From: Kribbella qitaiheensis
GTDB taxonomy: Bacteria > Actinomycetota > Actinomycetes > Propionibacteriales > Kribbellaceae
Direction: 5' to 3'
Assembly (NCBI RefSeq): GCF_014217565.1
Contig: NZ_CP043661.1
Coordinates: 2,480,001 to 2,544,000 of the forward strand
Length of the DNA stretch: 64,000 nt
The position numbers were made by a program, and so were the translations under genes. The notes below the pieces were generated by a model. That model did not search any database, was not told the origin of the DNA, and saw only the letters and a list, made by a program, of their open reading frames with translations. Every line of letters begins with the position of its first letter. Within the stretch, counting starts at the first letter, position 1. This document shows positions 51,421 to 61,036 of this stretch, in pieces.

Positions 51421-52270
51421 AGAGGCATCCGACACCAACAGCTTTGCCCGCAAAGCGCGCAGCGGGATCTCCCACACCCTGCTGATCATCGTCGCGATCG
51501 TCTTCCTCGGACCGTTGCTGTACGCCGTATCGACGTCGCTGAAGCCCGCCGACGAGGTGTTCACCCCGGCGCCGCATCTGTTCGGCTCCGAGATCCGCTG
51601 GCAGAACTACGCCGACGCCTTCAAGTTCGCGCCGTTCGGCCGGTACTTCCTGAACAGCCTGTTCGTCGCGGTGGTCGGCACGCTGGTGGTGCTGGCCGCC
51701 TCGAGCCTGTCGGCGTACGCGTTCGCGCGGCTGCGGTTCTGGGGCCGCGACCAGCTGTTCGTGGTCTTCCTCGGCACGCTGATGGTGCCGCAGGAAGTGC
51801 TGATCGTGCCGATGTACTGGCTGATGCAGTCGCTCGGTTGGGTGGACAGCTACTGGGCGCTGATCTTCCCGTGGGCCTTCACCGCGTTCGGCACGTTCCT
51901 GCTCCGGCAGTTCTTCCTCACCGTCCCGGCCGAACTGGAGGAGGCCGCCCGGGTGGACGGCTGCGGCCCGTTCGGATCCTTCTTCCGGATCATGCTGCCG
52001 CTGGCGCGGCCTGCGCTCGCAGTACTGACCGTCTTCACCTTCATCTCCTTCTGGGGCAGCTTCCTGTGGCCGCTGGTCATCATCAACAGCGTCGAGGACA
52101 AGGGCACGGTGCCACTCGGGCTGGCCCAGTTCATCGGCCAGCAGGGCACCCAGTGGAACCTGATGATGGCGGCCTCGATCCTCGCCATGCTGCCCACCGT
52201 GCTGCTGGTGATCCTGCTGCAGAAGCACCTCGTCCGCGGTCTGCTCGTCACCGGCCTCGGCGGCCGGTAA
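51410..52270 (+). CDS. ABC sugar importer permease (MalG-like)
   Basis: A 286-residue protein with six helices, EAA loop LEEAARVDGCGPFGSFFRIM and MalG-type ending VRGLLVTGLGGR. As in the first locus there is no ATPase gene, which suggests a shared ATPase elsewhere. Confidence 0.92.
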   Translation: MTSKEASDTNSFARKARSGISHTLLIIVAIVFLGPLLYAVSTSLKPADEVFTPAPHLFGSEIRWQNYADAFKFAPFGRYFLNSLFVAVVGTLVVLAASSLSAYAFARLRFWGRDQLFVVFLGTLMVPQEVLIVPMYWLMQSLGWVDSYWALIFPWAFTAFGTFLLRQFFLTVPAELEEAARVDGCGPFGSFFRIMLPLARPALAVLTVFTFISFWGSFLWPLVIINSVEDKGTVPLGLAQFIGQQGTQWNLMMAASILAMLPTVLLVILLQKHLVRGLLVTGLGGR

Positions 52271-52297
52271 GCCTCTACACCGAATGGATTCGTTGCG

Positions 52298-53584
52298 ATG
52301 ACCGATCTGACCTCCTCCGTCACCAAGTTCAAGGACTGGCGCTTCGGCCTCTTCGTCCACTGGGGGCTGTACTCCCTGCCCGCCCGGCACGAATGGGTGA
52401 AGAACCGCGAGCGGCTCACCGACGAGGACTACCAGCCGTACTTCGACCACTTCGAGCCCGACCTGTACGACCCGCGCGCCTGGGCCCGGGCCGCTCGCGA
52501 GGCGGGAATGCGGTACGCCGTACTGACGACCAAGCACCACGAAGGCTTCTGCCTGTGGGACTCAGCGGTGTCGGACTACACCGTCGCCGGCACGCCGTGG
52601 GGCAAGGACCTGGTCGGCCCGTTCGTCGAGGCGTGCCGGGCGGAGGGACTCGGGATCGGCTTCTACCATTCGCTGATCGACTGGCATCATCCCGAATTCC
52701 CGGTCGACGGCGTTCATCCGCAGCGAGACGATCTGGAGGCCCGAGCCAAGTCGGCCGGTCGGGACATCCAGGTGTACGCCGACTACCTGCACGCGCAGGT
52801 CCGCGAACTGCTGACCAACTACGGGCCGATCGACATCATGTGGTTCGACTTCTCCTACCCCGGCCGCCCGTACGACGACGGAACGCCGAGCGGCAAGGGC
52901 AAGGACGACTGGCGCTCCGAGGAGTTGACGGCGATGGTCCGGGAGTTGCAGCCGGGCATCCTGATCAACGACCGGCTGGACATCCCTGGCGACTTCGTCA
53001 CCCCCGAGCAGTACCAGCCCAGCGGGCCGATGATGCGCGACGGCGAACCGGTGGTCTGGGAGGCGTGCCAGACCCTCAACGGCAGCTGGGGATACGACCG
53101 CGACAACCTGGACTGGAAGTCACCGGACCTGCTCGTCCGGATGCTCGTCGACTCGGTCTCCAAGGACGGCAACCTGCTGCTCAACGTCGGTCCGACCGGG
53201 CGCGGCGAGTTCGATCCGCGGGCGGTGGCGACGCTGGCCGAGATCGGTCGCTGGACCAGGCAGCACAGCCGATCCGTGCACGGCTGCTGCCCGAGCGAGC
53301 TGGCACCGCCTCAGGATTGCCGCTTCACCCAACGCGGCAACCGCCTCTACCTGCACGTGTTCACCTGGCCGATGCAGCACTTGCACCTACCTGGCATGGC
53401 GGGGAAGGTCCGCTATGCGCAGTTCCTGCATGACGCGTCCGAAGTACGCCGTACTGTCACCGACCCCGACCAGGCGGCCCAGAACACCACCATGGGCGGC
53501 CTCGCCCCGGGCACCCTGACGCTCGAACTCCCGACCCAGCGCCCCGACGTCCTGATACCGGTGATCGAGCTCTTCCTGGATTAA
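52298..53584 (+). CDS. Alpha-L-fucosidase (GH29)
   Basis: A 428-residue enzyme without a signal peptide. It has the GH29 opening WRFGLFVHWGLYSLPARHEW, the substrate-binding LTTKHHEGFCLWDS, and the nucleophile region PIDIMWFDFSYPG (Asp about 187). The order of motifs is complete. It probably removes L-fucose from oligosaccharides brought in by the preceding importer. The stop overlaps the convergent MaoC stop by 4 bp. Confidence 0.9.
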   Translation: MTDLTSSVTKFKDWRFGLFVHWGLYSLPARHEWVKNRERLTDEDYQPYFDHFEPDLYDPRAWARAAREAGMRYAVLTTKHHEGFCLWDSAVSDYTVAGTPWGKDLVGPFVEACRAEGLGIGFYHSLIDWHHPEFPVDGVHPQRDDLEARAKSAGRDIQVYADYLHAQVRELLTNYGPIDIMWFDFSYPGRPYDDGTPSGKGKDDWRSEELTAMVRELQPGILINDRLDIPGDFVTPEQYQPSGPMMRDGEPVVWEACQTLNGSWGYDRDNLDWKSPDLLVRMLVDSVSKDGNLLLNVGPTGRGEFDPRAVATLAEIGRWTRQHSRSVHGCCPSELAPPQDCRFTQRGNRLYLHVFTWPMQHLHLPGMAGKVRYAQFLHDASEVRRTVTDPDQAAQNTTMGGLAPGTLTLELPTQRPDVLIPVIELFLD

Positions 53585-54099
53585 GCCTTGGCGGGTGGCT
53601 CGACCGGCGTGGGCCGGCCGGGCTGCTCGCCGCCGCGGGCTTGAAGGTAGGAGTTCTTCGGGACCATCACCTTGCGCTTGAAGAGGCAGACGACGGTGCC
53701 GTCCTGCTTGTAGCCCTTGGTCTCGACATAGACGACGCCGCGGTCGTCCTTGGACTTGGACTCCCATTTGTCCAGCACGACGGTCTCGCCGTAGATGGTG
53801 TCGCCGTGGAAGGTCGGCGCGATGTGCCGCAGCGACTCGACCTCCAGGTTGGCGATCGCCTTACCGCTGACATCGGGGACCGACATGCCGAGCAGGAGCG
53901 AGTAGATGTAGTTGCCAACTACAACGTTCTTGCCGAACTGGGTGGTCTCCCCGGCGTAGTTCGCGTCCAGGTGCAGCGGGTGGTGGTTCATGGTGAGCAG
54001 GCAGAACAGGTGGTCGTCGTACTCGGTCACCGTCTTGCCGGGCCAGTGTTTGTAGACGGCACCGACCTCGAACTCCTCGTAACTGCGCCCGAACTGCAT
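53581..54099 (-). CDS. MaoC-family dehydratase/hydratase
   Basis: A 172-residue hot-dog-fold protein. FGRSYEEFEVGAVYKHWPGK opens the domain; the hydratase-2 motif region reads DDHLFCLLTMNHHPLHLDAN followed by FGKNVVVGNYIYSLLLGMS. The usual catalytic Asp/His pair is represented by N-H-HPLH-D. Likely acts on an acyl-CoA such as mesaconyl- or enoyl-CoA. ATG 54099 follows GGAGGAG; upstream Met at 54144 lies in non-conserved sequence. Confidence 0.88.
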   Translation of the reverse strand: MQFGRSYEEFEVGAVYKHWPGKTVTEYDDHLFCLLTMNHHPLHLDANYAGETTQFGKNVVVGNYIYSLLLGMSVPDVSGKAIANLEVESLRHIAPTFHGDTIYGETVVLDKWESKSKDDRGVVYVETKGYKQDGTVVCLFKRKVMVPKNSYLQARGGEQPGRPTPVEPPAKA

Positions 54100-54302
54100 C
54101 CGCACTCCTCCTGGCTCCGGCCCCGGAACCCCCATGCTGCCCAATCCCCCGCGATCCCGGCAGTACCCGGAGGCGTGGCCTACCTCTCAAACCGGTGACG
54201 GTCGCCGAGAGATGCGTCACCCGGCGGTGCGTCATCGGCGCGTAAGTCATCTGTAAGCGGCACCTGTTTGGCTGGAGTCTCTGGGGACAGGGGACAGGAC
54301 TC

Positions 54303-55346
54303 ATGCTGCGAATTCATTTCACTGCGGACGACTACGCCAGGACCACCCTGGCGGCCGGACCGGACCCGATGTGGGAGATGCTGCTCAGCCTGCACATGCT
54401 GCAGGTGGACGACGGCCCGCTCGAGTACGGCGGCTGGCGGCAACGGATGCGGCGTCGGCTGCCGCGCGAGACCGTCGGGCCGTTGGCAGTGCTCGCTCCG
54501 CCGGTCGGGTACTCCCCCGACTTCCTGACGCCACCTAGCCGGCCCGGTGAGTTCGACGGTGTGGTGGACCAACTGCTGGCGGTCCCGCGCCAGCAGTTGC
54601 AGACCGACCTCTCCATGCTGACCCCACGCAACAGTGCGGTCACCTGGGTCCGGCAGCTCTCCGAGGCCCGGCCGGAGTCGTTGCAGCGGCTCGGGCACGC
54701 CATCCGGGTCTACCACCGGTCCGCGCTCGCGCCGTACTGGCCGTCGTTGAAGTCGGCTGTCCAGGCCGACAACCGGCACCGGATGGACCAGCTGACCACA
54801 GGCGGTATCGCAGCGGTGCTGGAAGGCATCCACCCGCAGGCCAAGTGGCGCGACAACGTGCTGGAGATCGGCGCCTTCTCGGACAACGACCTGCACCTGA
54901 ACGGCCGTGGCCTGCAACTGCAGCCGTCGTACTTCTGCTGGCAGAAGCCCACCAAGCTTGCCGACTACGAACTGCCGCCCGTGCTGGTCTTCCCGATCAA
55001 GACCGCCTCCGGCCTGCTCCACGGGGAACGGGCCTCCGACCACACGCAGGCGCGCCTCGCAGCGCTGGTCGGCAAGACCAGGGCAACCGTGCTCGGGCTC
55101 ACTGTCGACGGCACCACCACGACCCAGTTGGCCGCCGCCTGCAACATCACCCTGGCCACCGCGAGCCACCAGACCGCCGTACTGCGGGAAGCCGGGTTGA
55201 TCGAGTCGCACCGGCGCGGCAAGTCTGTGGTCCACCTCGCCACCCGGCTCGGACACGCACTGCTGGAAGGGACCTCCCCAGGCACGAGGGACACTGAGGT
55301 CCATGAGTCCCGACTTCCGCATCCTGGGCCGTATCACGGTCCTTGA
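54303..55346 (+). CDS. Winged-helix (ArsR-like) regulator, paralogue 2
   Basis: A 347-residue protein. The N-terminal part, MLRIHFTADDYARTTLAAGP and MWEMLLSLHMLQ, is the same as in the gene at 58610. The C-terminal winged helix is TTTQLAAACNITLATASHQT, VLREAGLIESHRRGKSVVH. The 3' end overlaps the start of the SARP gene by 44 bp. The N-terminal domain resembles DUF5937-type regions of actinobacterial regulators. Target unknown. Confidence 0.82.
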   Translation: MLRIHFTADDYARTTLAAGPDPMWEMLLSLHMLQVDDGPLEYGGWRQRMRRRLPRETVGPLAVLAPPVGYSPDFLTPPSRPGEFDGVVDQLLAVPRQQLQTDLSMLTPRNSAVTWVRQLSEARPESLQRLGHAIRVYHRSALAPYWPSLKSAVQADNRHRMDQLTTGGIAAVLEGIHPQAKWRDNVLEIGAFSDNDLHLNGRGLQLQPSYFCWQKPTKLADYELPPVLVFPIKTASGLLHGERASDHTQARLAALVGKTRATVLGLTVDGTTTTQLAAACNITLATASHQTAVLREAGLIESHRRGKSVVHLATRLGHALLEGTSPGTRDTEVHESRLPHPGPYHGP

Positions 55347-56664
55347 AGAGGGACGGGAGATCCCGATCGGCGCGCCCCGGCTGCGAACGCTGCTGGCGGC
55401 CCTGCTGGTGAACGCGAACCAGACGGTCAGCGCAGCGGAGCTAATCCAGTGGCTGTGGGATGGTGAGCCGCCCACGCAGCCGCTGCGGGCGCTGCATACC
55501 GCTGTCTCACGGCTGCGCGGTCTCATAGGTCCCGGGCTGGGCCTCCGGCATCAAGCAGGGGGCTACCGGCTCGAGGTACCCGCCGGAAGCTTGGACCTCT
55601 GCCGGTTCCGCCTACTGATCGAGACCGGTACTACGGATGCGCTGACCGAGGCGGTGCGGCTCTGGAGGGGTGAACCGCTCACGGGAGCGCACGACTCCGC
55701 AGTGGTCCGGGACAGGCGAGCGGTGCTGCAAGAGGAGTGGCTGCGTGCGGCCGAGCAGCTCGTGGATGCCCGGCTCGCCTTGCGAGAGTACGCCGAGCTC
55801 GTCCCCGAGCTGACGTCGCTGACCAGGCGGTACCCGCTGCGGGAGCGGTTCTGGGCGCAGCTGATGCTCGCGCTGCAGAGCTCCTCCCGGCAGGCGGAGG
55901 CGCTGGCGGCGTACGAGGAGCTTGCCGCCTTGCTGCGGGACGAGCTCGGTATCGACCCTGGCGAGGAGATCCGCCGGCTGCACCTCGCAGTACTGAACGG
56001 TGCTGTCGAGGCTCCGTGGCAGGTGCACCGCCAGCTTCCGGCCGACATCGGGGACTTCGTCGGCAGGCAGGACGAGGTCAGGGCCATCGTGGCTCATCTG
56101 ACCGAGGCCGCCGTACCCGTCATCACCATCAGTGGCCCGCCCGGCGTGGGCAAGACAGCCCTTGCTGTACGGGTGGCGCACCTGCTGAAGGACAGCTACC
56201 CGGACGGCCAGTGGTTCCTCCGAGAGGCCGATGCAGCACCGCTGGCCGACAAGCGGGTGCTGATCCTGCTGGACGATGCGGTGGACTCGGACCAGGTACG
56301 CCGGTTGTTGCCGGGCTCGCGCAACAGCGCAGTACTGGCTACGAGCCGGAACGAACTGGCTCTGGACGGCGCCTTCGGTACGACGCTCGCAGTACTCGGA
56401 CTGGACGAGGCAGTCGAGCTCCTACGGGCCGTGATCGGTGCAGACAGGGCGGATCAGGAGCCACAGGCAACCGCGGACCTCGCAGCCCTCTGCGGCTGTC
56501 TACCGCTGGCCCTGCGGATCGCAGCCGGCCATCTGGCGCTCAGGCCGGGCGAGCCGATCGCTGCCTACGCGGATCATCTGCGCGCCAGCAGCAACAGGTT
56601 GCTCGCCCTGGCCGTTCTCGGTGATCACGATGCCGCCGTCGAGGCGGCCTGGACTCCTTGGTGA
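55303..56664 (+). CDS. SARP/BTAD regulator with NB-ARC domain, short form
   Basis: A 453-residue protein. Residues 1-95 form an OmpR-like DNA-binding domain (FRILGRITVLEEGREIPIGA, WLWDGEPPTQPLRALHTAVS). Residues about 97-245 form the BTAD (RRYPLRERFWAQLMLALQSS). Then an NB-ARC ATPase with P-loop ISGPPGVGKTALAVRVAHL and Walker B RVLILLDDAVDSD. The TPR region of AfsR-type proteins is missing: the protein ends at AAVEAAWTPW, where others continue. It may be a truncated or naturally short regulator. Confidence 0.85.
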   Translation: MSPDFRILGRITVLEEGREIPIGAPRLRTLLAALLVNANQTVSAAELIQWLWDGEPPTQPLRALHTAVSRLRGLIGPGLGLRHQAGGYRLEVPAGSLDLCRFRLLIETGTTDALTEAVRLWRGEPLTGAHDSAVVRDRRAVLQEEWLRAAEQLVDARLALREYAELVPELTSLTRRYPLRERFWAQLMLALQSSSRQAEALAAYEELAALLRDELGIDPGEEIRRLHLAVLNGAVEAPWQVHRQLPADIGDFVGRQDEVRAIVAHLTEAAVPVITISGPPGVGKTALAVRVAHLLKDSYPDGQWFLREADAAPLADKRVLILLDDAVDSDQVRRLLPGSRNSAVLATSRNELALDGAFGTTLAVLGLDEAVELLRAVIGADRADQEPQATADLAALCGCLPLALRIAAGHLALRPGEPIAAYADHLRASSNRLLALAVLGDHDAAVEAAWTPW

Positions 56665-56665
56665 C

Positions 56666-57181
56666 TCAGCTGGACTGCTCCGGCAGCCGCGGCGCGACCT
56701 CGCCCTTGAGTGCCAGCTTGGCGAGGTGGTTGCGGGCCTCTTCGGCGAACTTGTGGTCGCACAGCACGTCGTACGTCGTCGCCACCACCGCCGTGCGCGA
56801 GGTGAAGTCGCGGCGGCCGCCCAGCTGCGCGTAGCCGATCGCACCGAACGCCATCCCGAAGATCGCACCGAGCACCACACCGGTGAGCAGTGCGGCCAGC
56901 CAGCCACCGTTGCTGGTGAACAGGCCGAGCAGGACGCCGACGAACAGACCGAACCAGGCACCACTCGCGAGCCCGGCGGTGAGCGCGCGGGCCCAGGTGA
57001 GCCGGCCGGTGATCTTCTCCACCTGCCGCAGGTTGTTGCCGACGATGGTCGTGTGCTCGACCGGGAACTTCTCGTCCGAGAGGTAGTCGACCGCGCGCTG
57101 CGCCTCCCGGTACGTGTCGTAGGTCCCGATCGTCAGGCCGGTCGGCCGGGGGTCCAGCGAGGGCATGCCCTGGGTGGTCAT
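56666..57181 (-). CDS. General stress protein (GSP17M-like domain)
   Basis: A 171-residue protein. The N-terminal domain (IGTYDTYREAQRAVDYLSDE, VEHTTIVGNNLRQVEKITGR) is typical of the general stress protein 17M family; two Gly-rich membrane helices follow (GLASGAWFGLFVGVLLGLF and LTGVVLGAIFGMAFGAIGY), then a cytosolic tail. Function unknown. Divergent from the CorA gene. Confidence 0.85.
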   Translation of the reverse strand: MTTQGMPSLDPRPTGLTIGTYDTYREAQRAVDYLSDEKFPVEHTTIVGNNLRQVEKITGRLTWARALTAGLASGAWFGLFVGVLLGLFTSNGGWLAALLTGVVLGAIFGMAFGAIGYAQLGGRRDFTSRTAVVATTYDVLCDHKFAEEARNHLAKLALKGEVAPRLPEQSS

Positions 57182-57277
57182 CGTCGATCCTCTCGTCTTG
57201 CGTGCATGTCCATCATTGCCGACGGCTGGTGACCGCACATTGATAGCCTCGCGTCGATGACCGGGCGGAGGTGGGAC

Positions 57278-58363
57278 ATGGGCGCGACACGCCGGGTGGG
57301 ACGCGTGTTCGCGCGCCGCGCCGGCAGCGGACCGGCGCCGCTCGACCTGGTCGGCAGCGGCAAGCTGGACGGTGCCCTGGTCGACTGGGCGTTCTACCGC
57401 GACGGGCGCCGCGACACGAAGATCGGCTCGTACGTTGACGCGCTCACCCGGGCCCGGCGGGACGACGGCTTTGTCTGGATCGGCCTGTTCCAGCCGAACG
57501 AGCAGCAGCTGGCCGTGATCGGCTCCGAGTTCGGACTGCATCCCCTGGCCCTGGAGGACGCTACCGAGGCACACCAGCGGCCGAAGCTGGAGCGGTACGA
57601 CGACACGCTCTTCGCAGTACTGAAGACCGTTCGGTACGTGCCGCACGGGACCCTCACCGCGACCAGCGAGGTGGTCGAGACCGGTGAGGTGATGATCTTC
57701 TGCGGGCCTGGCTTCGTGATCACCGTGCGGCACGGCGACCACGGCGAGCTGAAGGGTCTCCGGCAGCACCTGGAGAAGGAACCCAAACGGCTCGCCGCCG
57801 GCCCGGGTGGCGTCCTGCACGCGATCACGGACCACGTGGTGGACAGCTATCTGGAGGTCGCCGACGCGGTCCAGGCCGACATCGACGTGATCGAGACGGA
57901 GATGTTCAGCCCGCGCGGCTGGCGCAACATCGAGCGGGTCTACCAGCTCAAACGCGAGGTGCTCGAGCTGAAGCGGGCGGTGGCCCCGCTGACCGGGCCG
58001 ATGCGGGCACTGTCGACCGGGCGGCATCCCTTGATCGCCGACGAGACCAGGAACTACTTCCGCGACGTCGACGATCACCTGCTCCGGGTGAAGGAGCAGG
58101 TGATCTCGTTCGACGAGCTGCTCAGCTCGATCCTGCAGGCCGGTCTCGCCCAGGTGCAGGTCGCGGAGAACGAGGACATGCGCCGGATCTCTGCCTGGGT
58201 CGCGATCCTGGCCGTGCCGACGATGATCGCGGGCATCTACGGGATGAACTTCGACTACATCCCGGGGCTCAATTCGCCGTCGGGGTACTTCGTCTGTCTC
58301 GCGGTGATGGGAGCGGCGTGCGCGCTGCTCTACGGACTGTTCAAGCGCAACCGCTGGCTGTGA
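57278..58363 (+). CDS. CorA-family Mg2+/Co2+ transporter
   Basis: A 361-residue protein with a large cytosolic N-terminal domain and two C-terminal membrane helices. The pore signature YGMNFDYIPG is present at the end of helix 1. ATG 57278 is chosen because GGAGGTGGGAC precedes it directly; the ATG at 57257 lies upstream of that site. Confidence 0.92.
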   Translation: MGATRRVGRVFARRAGSGPAPLDLVGSGKLDGALVDWAFYRDGRRDTKIGSYVDALTRARRDDGFVWIGLFQPNEQQLAVIGSEFGLHPLALEDATEAHQRPKLERYDDTLFAVLKTVRYVPHGTLTATSEVVETGEVMIFCGPGFVITVRHGDHGELKGLRQHLEKEPKRLAAGPGGVLHAITDHVVDSYLEVADAVQADIDVIETEMFSPRGWRNIERVYQLKREVLELKRAVAPLTGPMRALSTGRHPLIADETRNYFRDVDDHLLRVKEQVISFDELLSSILQAGLAQVQVAENEDMRRISAWVAILAVPTMIAGIYGMNFDYIPGLNSPSGYFVCLAVMGAACALLYGLFKRNRWL

Positions 58364-58609
58364 CAGTTGCGCTGAGTGGCACCTGTTCGCCAACTGCCGG
58401 TCAATTTCTGTCCCCACTACTCCTTCAGCGGTGAGTTGGCAACCTCTTGCCATGGCCGCCAATACTCTCTCCGGTCGGCCGGAGAACGGTTGTGGATGCT
58501 CTCAAGCACCTGATTCAATGCCGTCATCGCGTTCGGTCAGTGGTCCGCCACGTTCTGCTACCGATCGGCATCGGGGGATGCCGAGACGATCTTGACCTGG
58601 GAGGTCTCC

Positions 58610-59632
58610 GTGCTTCGCATTCACTTCACGCCGCGTGACCTCGCGCGCACGACGATCTCCCCATCGCCTGCTCCCCTCTGGGAGATCCTCCTCAGCCTGC
58701 ACATGCTCCAGCACTCAGACGGCCGGCTGGTCTTCGAGGACTGGCGCCGCAACGTCCGCACCAAGGTGGCGCCGGACCAGATGCGGCTCCTGCTCGAGCT
58801 GACCCCCGTGAAGGGATACTCGCCCGACTTCCTCACCCCGGCCGAGTCCGCACCAGACTTCGAGACCGCGCTGGAGATGACGCTGTCGACACCACGGCAG
58901 CAGATCCGCAGCCAGCTCGACCTGCTCAGCAAATACCGTCCGGTCTCGCCGTGGACCCGGGAGCTGGCCGAGGGCGACCGCACCTCGCTGCGCAAGCTCG
59001 GCCGGGCGATCAAGACCTACCACGACGCCGCCATCGCGCCGTACTGGAAGTCGATCGGCACGCACGTGACCGCCGACCACGCCCATCGCGGTGACGCGCT
59101 GGCCCGGCACGGCCTCGACCGGCTGCTGTCGTCGCTGCACCCGCGGGTCCGCTGGGTTGCGCCGGTGCTGCAAGTGCTCGACATGAACGACCGCGACCTC
59201 TACCTGGACGGCCGCGGGATCGAGCTGCAGCCGTCCGCGTTCTGCTGGCAGGTGCCGACCAAGCTGCGCGACCCGGAGCTCAAGCCGATCCTGGTCTACC
59301 CGATCCAGCACGCACCCGACATCCTGCGGCAGTCGTCGATGGAGCCGGCCCTGCCCGATGACGCCCTCGGCTCCCTGCTCGGCTCCACCCGTGCGGCCGC
59401 TCTGGAAGCCGCGGTGAGTGGCTGTACTACGACGGAGCTTGCCAGGCGCTGCAACATCTCTCCGGCGGCAGCGAGCCACCAAGCGACCGTACTGCGGGAA
59501 GCCGGGCTGATCACCACGCGGCGAGCCGGTGCATCCGTGCGGCACGAGGTGACCCAGCTCGGCATCTGGCTGCTCTCCGGACACGGCTCCGGCGGCCTCC
59601 GCCAAAGCGCCGTCCAGACCGTCGCCAGCTGA
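58610..59632 (+). CDS. Winged-helix (ArsR-like) regulator, paralogue 3
   Basis: A 340-residue protein starting at GTG 58610 after GGGAGG. VLRIHFTPRDLARTTISPSP and LWEILLSLHMLQ match paralogue 2 nearly residue for residue; the C-terminal winged helix is TTELARRCNISPAAASHQAT, VLREAGLITTRRAGASVRH. Two related genes within 3 kb and one broken one at 17562 show a small expanded family. Divergent function is likely but unknown. Confidence 0.82.
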   Translation: MLRIHFTPRDLARTTISPSPAPLWEILLSLHMLQHSDGRLVFEDWRRNVRTKVAPDQMRLLLELTPVKGYSPDFLTPAESAPDFETALEMTLSTPRQQIRSQLDLLSKYRPVSPWTRELAEGDRTSLRKLGRAIKTYHDAAIAPYWKSIGTHVTADHAHRGDALARHGLDRLLSSLHPRVRWVAPVLQVLDMNDRDLYLDGRGIELQPSAFCWQVPTKLRDPELKPILVYPIQHAPDILRQSSMEPALPDDALGSLLGSTRAAALEAAVSGCTTTELARRCNISPAAASHQATVLREAGLITTRRAGASVRHEVTQLGIWLLSGHGSGGLRQSAVQTVAS

Positions 59633-59679
59633 CGTCCCGGCTGCCTCAGGGCTTGTAGCGGCTCAACGCCAGTAGCCGC

Positions 59680-60900
59680 TCAGAGCTTGTAGTCCTCGAG
59701 GAGGCGGCGGCCGATGATCATCCGCTGGATGTCTGCCGTTCCCTCCCCGATCAGGAGCATCGGGGCCTCGCGGTAGAGGCGTTCGATCTCGTACTCCTTG
59801 GAGAACCCGTAACCGCCGTGGATCCGGAACGAGTCCTCGACCACCTGTGAGCAGTACTCACTGGCCAGGTACTTCGCGACGCCGGCCTCGAAGTCGTTGC
59901 GCGAACCGGAGTCCTTCTTCCGGGCCGCCTTCACCATCAGCTCGTGCGCCGCCTCGACCTTGACCGCCATATCGGCCAGCCGGAACAGCACGGCCTGGTG
60001 TTCCGCGATCTTCTTGCCGAACGCCTCGCGCTGCTGGGCGTAGGAGATGCCGAGCTCGAACGCGCGCCGGGCCACCCCACAACCGCGGGCCGCGACGTTC
60101 ACCCGGCCGACCTCGACGCCGTCCATCATCTGGTAGAAACCCTTACCCGGTACACCGCCGAGCACCTGGTCGGCGGCGATCTCGTACCCGTCGAAGATCA
60201 GCTCGGTGGTGTCGACACCTTTGTAGCCCATCTTCTCGATCTTGCCCGGCACGGTCAGGCCCTTGTCGACCTCGCCGAACCCGGGTTCCTTCTCGACCAG
60301 GAAGGTGGTCATGTTCTTGTAGACCGAGTCGGAGCCTTCGTCGGTCTTGGTGAGAACGGCGACCAGGTTGGCGGAACCGCCGTTGGTCAGCCACATCTTC
60401 TGGCCGTTGATCGTGTAGCTCTCGCCGCCACCCCCCTCGCTTTCCTTCCCTTGCTTGTTCTTGGTGGCTTTGGTCTTGATCGCCGCGACGTCGGAGCCAC
60501 AGCCTGGCTCGGACATCGAGAAGGCACCTCGTACGTCGCCGGTCGCCATCCGCGGCAGGTACTTCTGCTTCTGCTCGTCGGTGCCGTGCTGGAGCAGCAT
60601 GTACGCCACGATGAAGTGGGTGTTGATGATGCCCGAGACACTCATCCAGCCGCGAGCGATCTCCTCGACGCAGAGCGCGTAGGTGAGCAGCGACTCGCCG
60701 AGGCCGCCGTACTCCTCCGGGATCATCAGCCCGAACAGGCCGAGCTCCTTGAGGCCCTCGACGATCTTCGTCGGGTACTCGTCCTTGTGCTCCAGCTCGG
60801 TCGCGACCGGGAGGATCTCGGACTCGACGAAGGCCCGGACCGTCTTCAGGATCTCCTCCTGGATGTCGGTCAGTCCCTCGGTCTGCTGCAACCTGCTCAT
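59680..60900 (-). CDS. Acyl-CoA dehydrogenase
   Basis: A 406-residue flavoenzyme. Motifs: FSMSEPGCGSDVAAIKTKAT (FAD/substrate loop), QKMWLTNGGSANL, RVNVAARGCGVARRAFELGI and RIHGGYGFSKEYEIERLYRE. The catalytic Glu of short-chain enzymes is expected in the REAPMLLIGEGTADIQ segment (Glu in GEGT). It oxidises acyl-CoA in fatty acid or branched amino acid breakdown. An unusual Lys/Glu/Gly insert lies at about 147-160. Confidence 0.93.
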   Translation of the reverse strand: MSRLQQTEGLTDIQEEILKTVRAFVESEILPVATELEHKDEYPTKIVEGLKELGLFGLMIPEEYGGLGESLLTYALCVEEIARGWMSVSGIINTHFIVAYMLLQHGTDEQKQKYLPRMATGDVRGAFSMSEPGCGSDVAAIKTKATKNKQGKESEGGGGESYTINGQKMWLTNGGSANLVAVLTKTDEGSDSVYKNMTTFLVEKEPGFGEVDKGLTVPGKIEKMGYKGVDTTELIFDGYEIAADQVLGGVPGKGFYQMMDGVEVGRVNVAARGCGVARRAFELGISYAQQREAFGKKIAEHQAVLFRLADMAVKVEAAHELMVKAARKKDSGSRNDFEAGVAKYLASEYCSQVVEDSFRIHGGYGFSKEYEIERLYREAPMLLIGEGTADIQRMIIGRRLLEDYKL

Positions 60901-61036
60901 CTGCGGCTCCTTGCTCGGCGACTACTCGCGAGTATCGCGGTACCCAGCATCGCGGTACACACCCGACACCCGCTGTGACACCGGCCACCCCAAAGCCGTC
61001 AGGTGCCTCACTCCGAGCCCCCAGCCTTTTTGCTTT

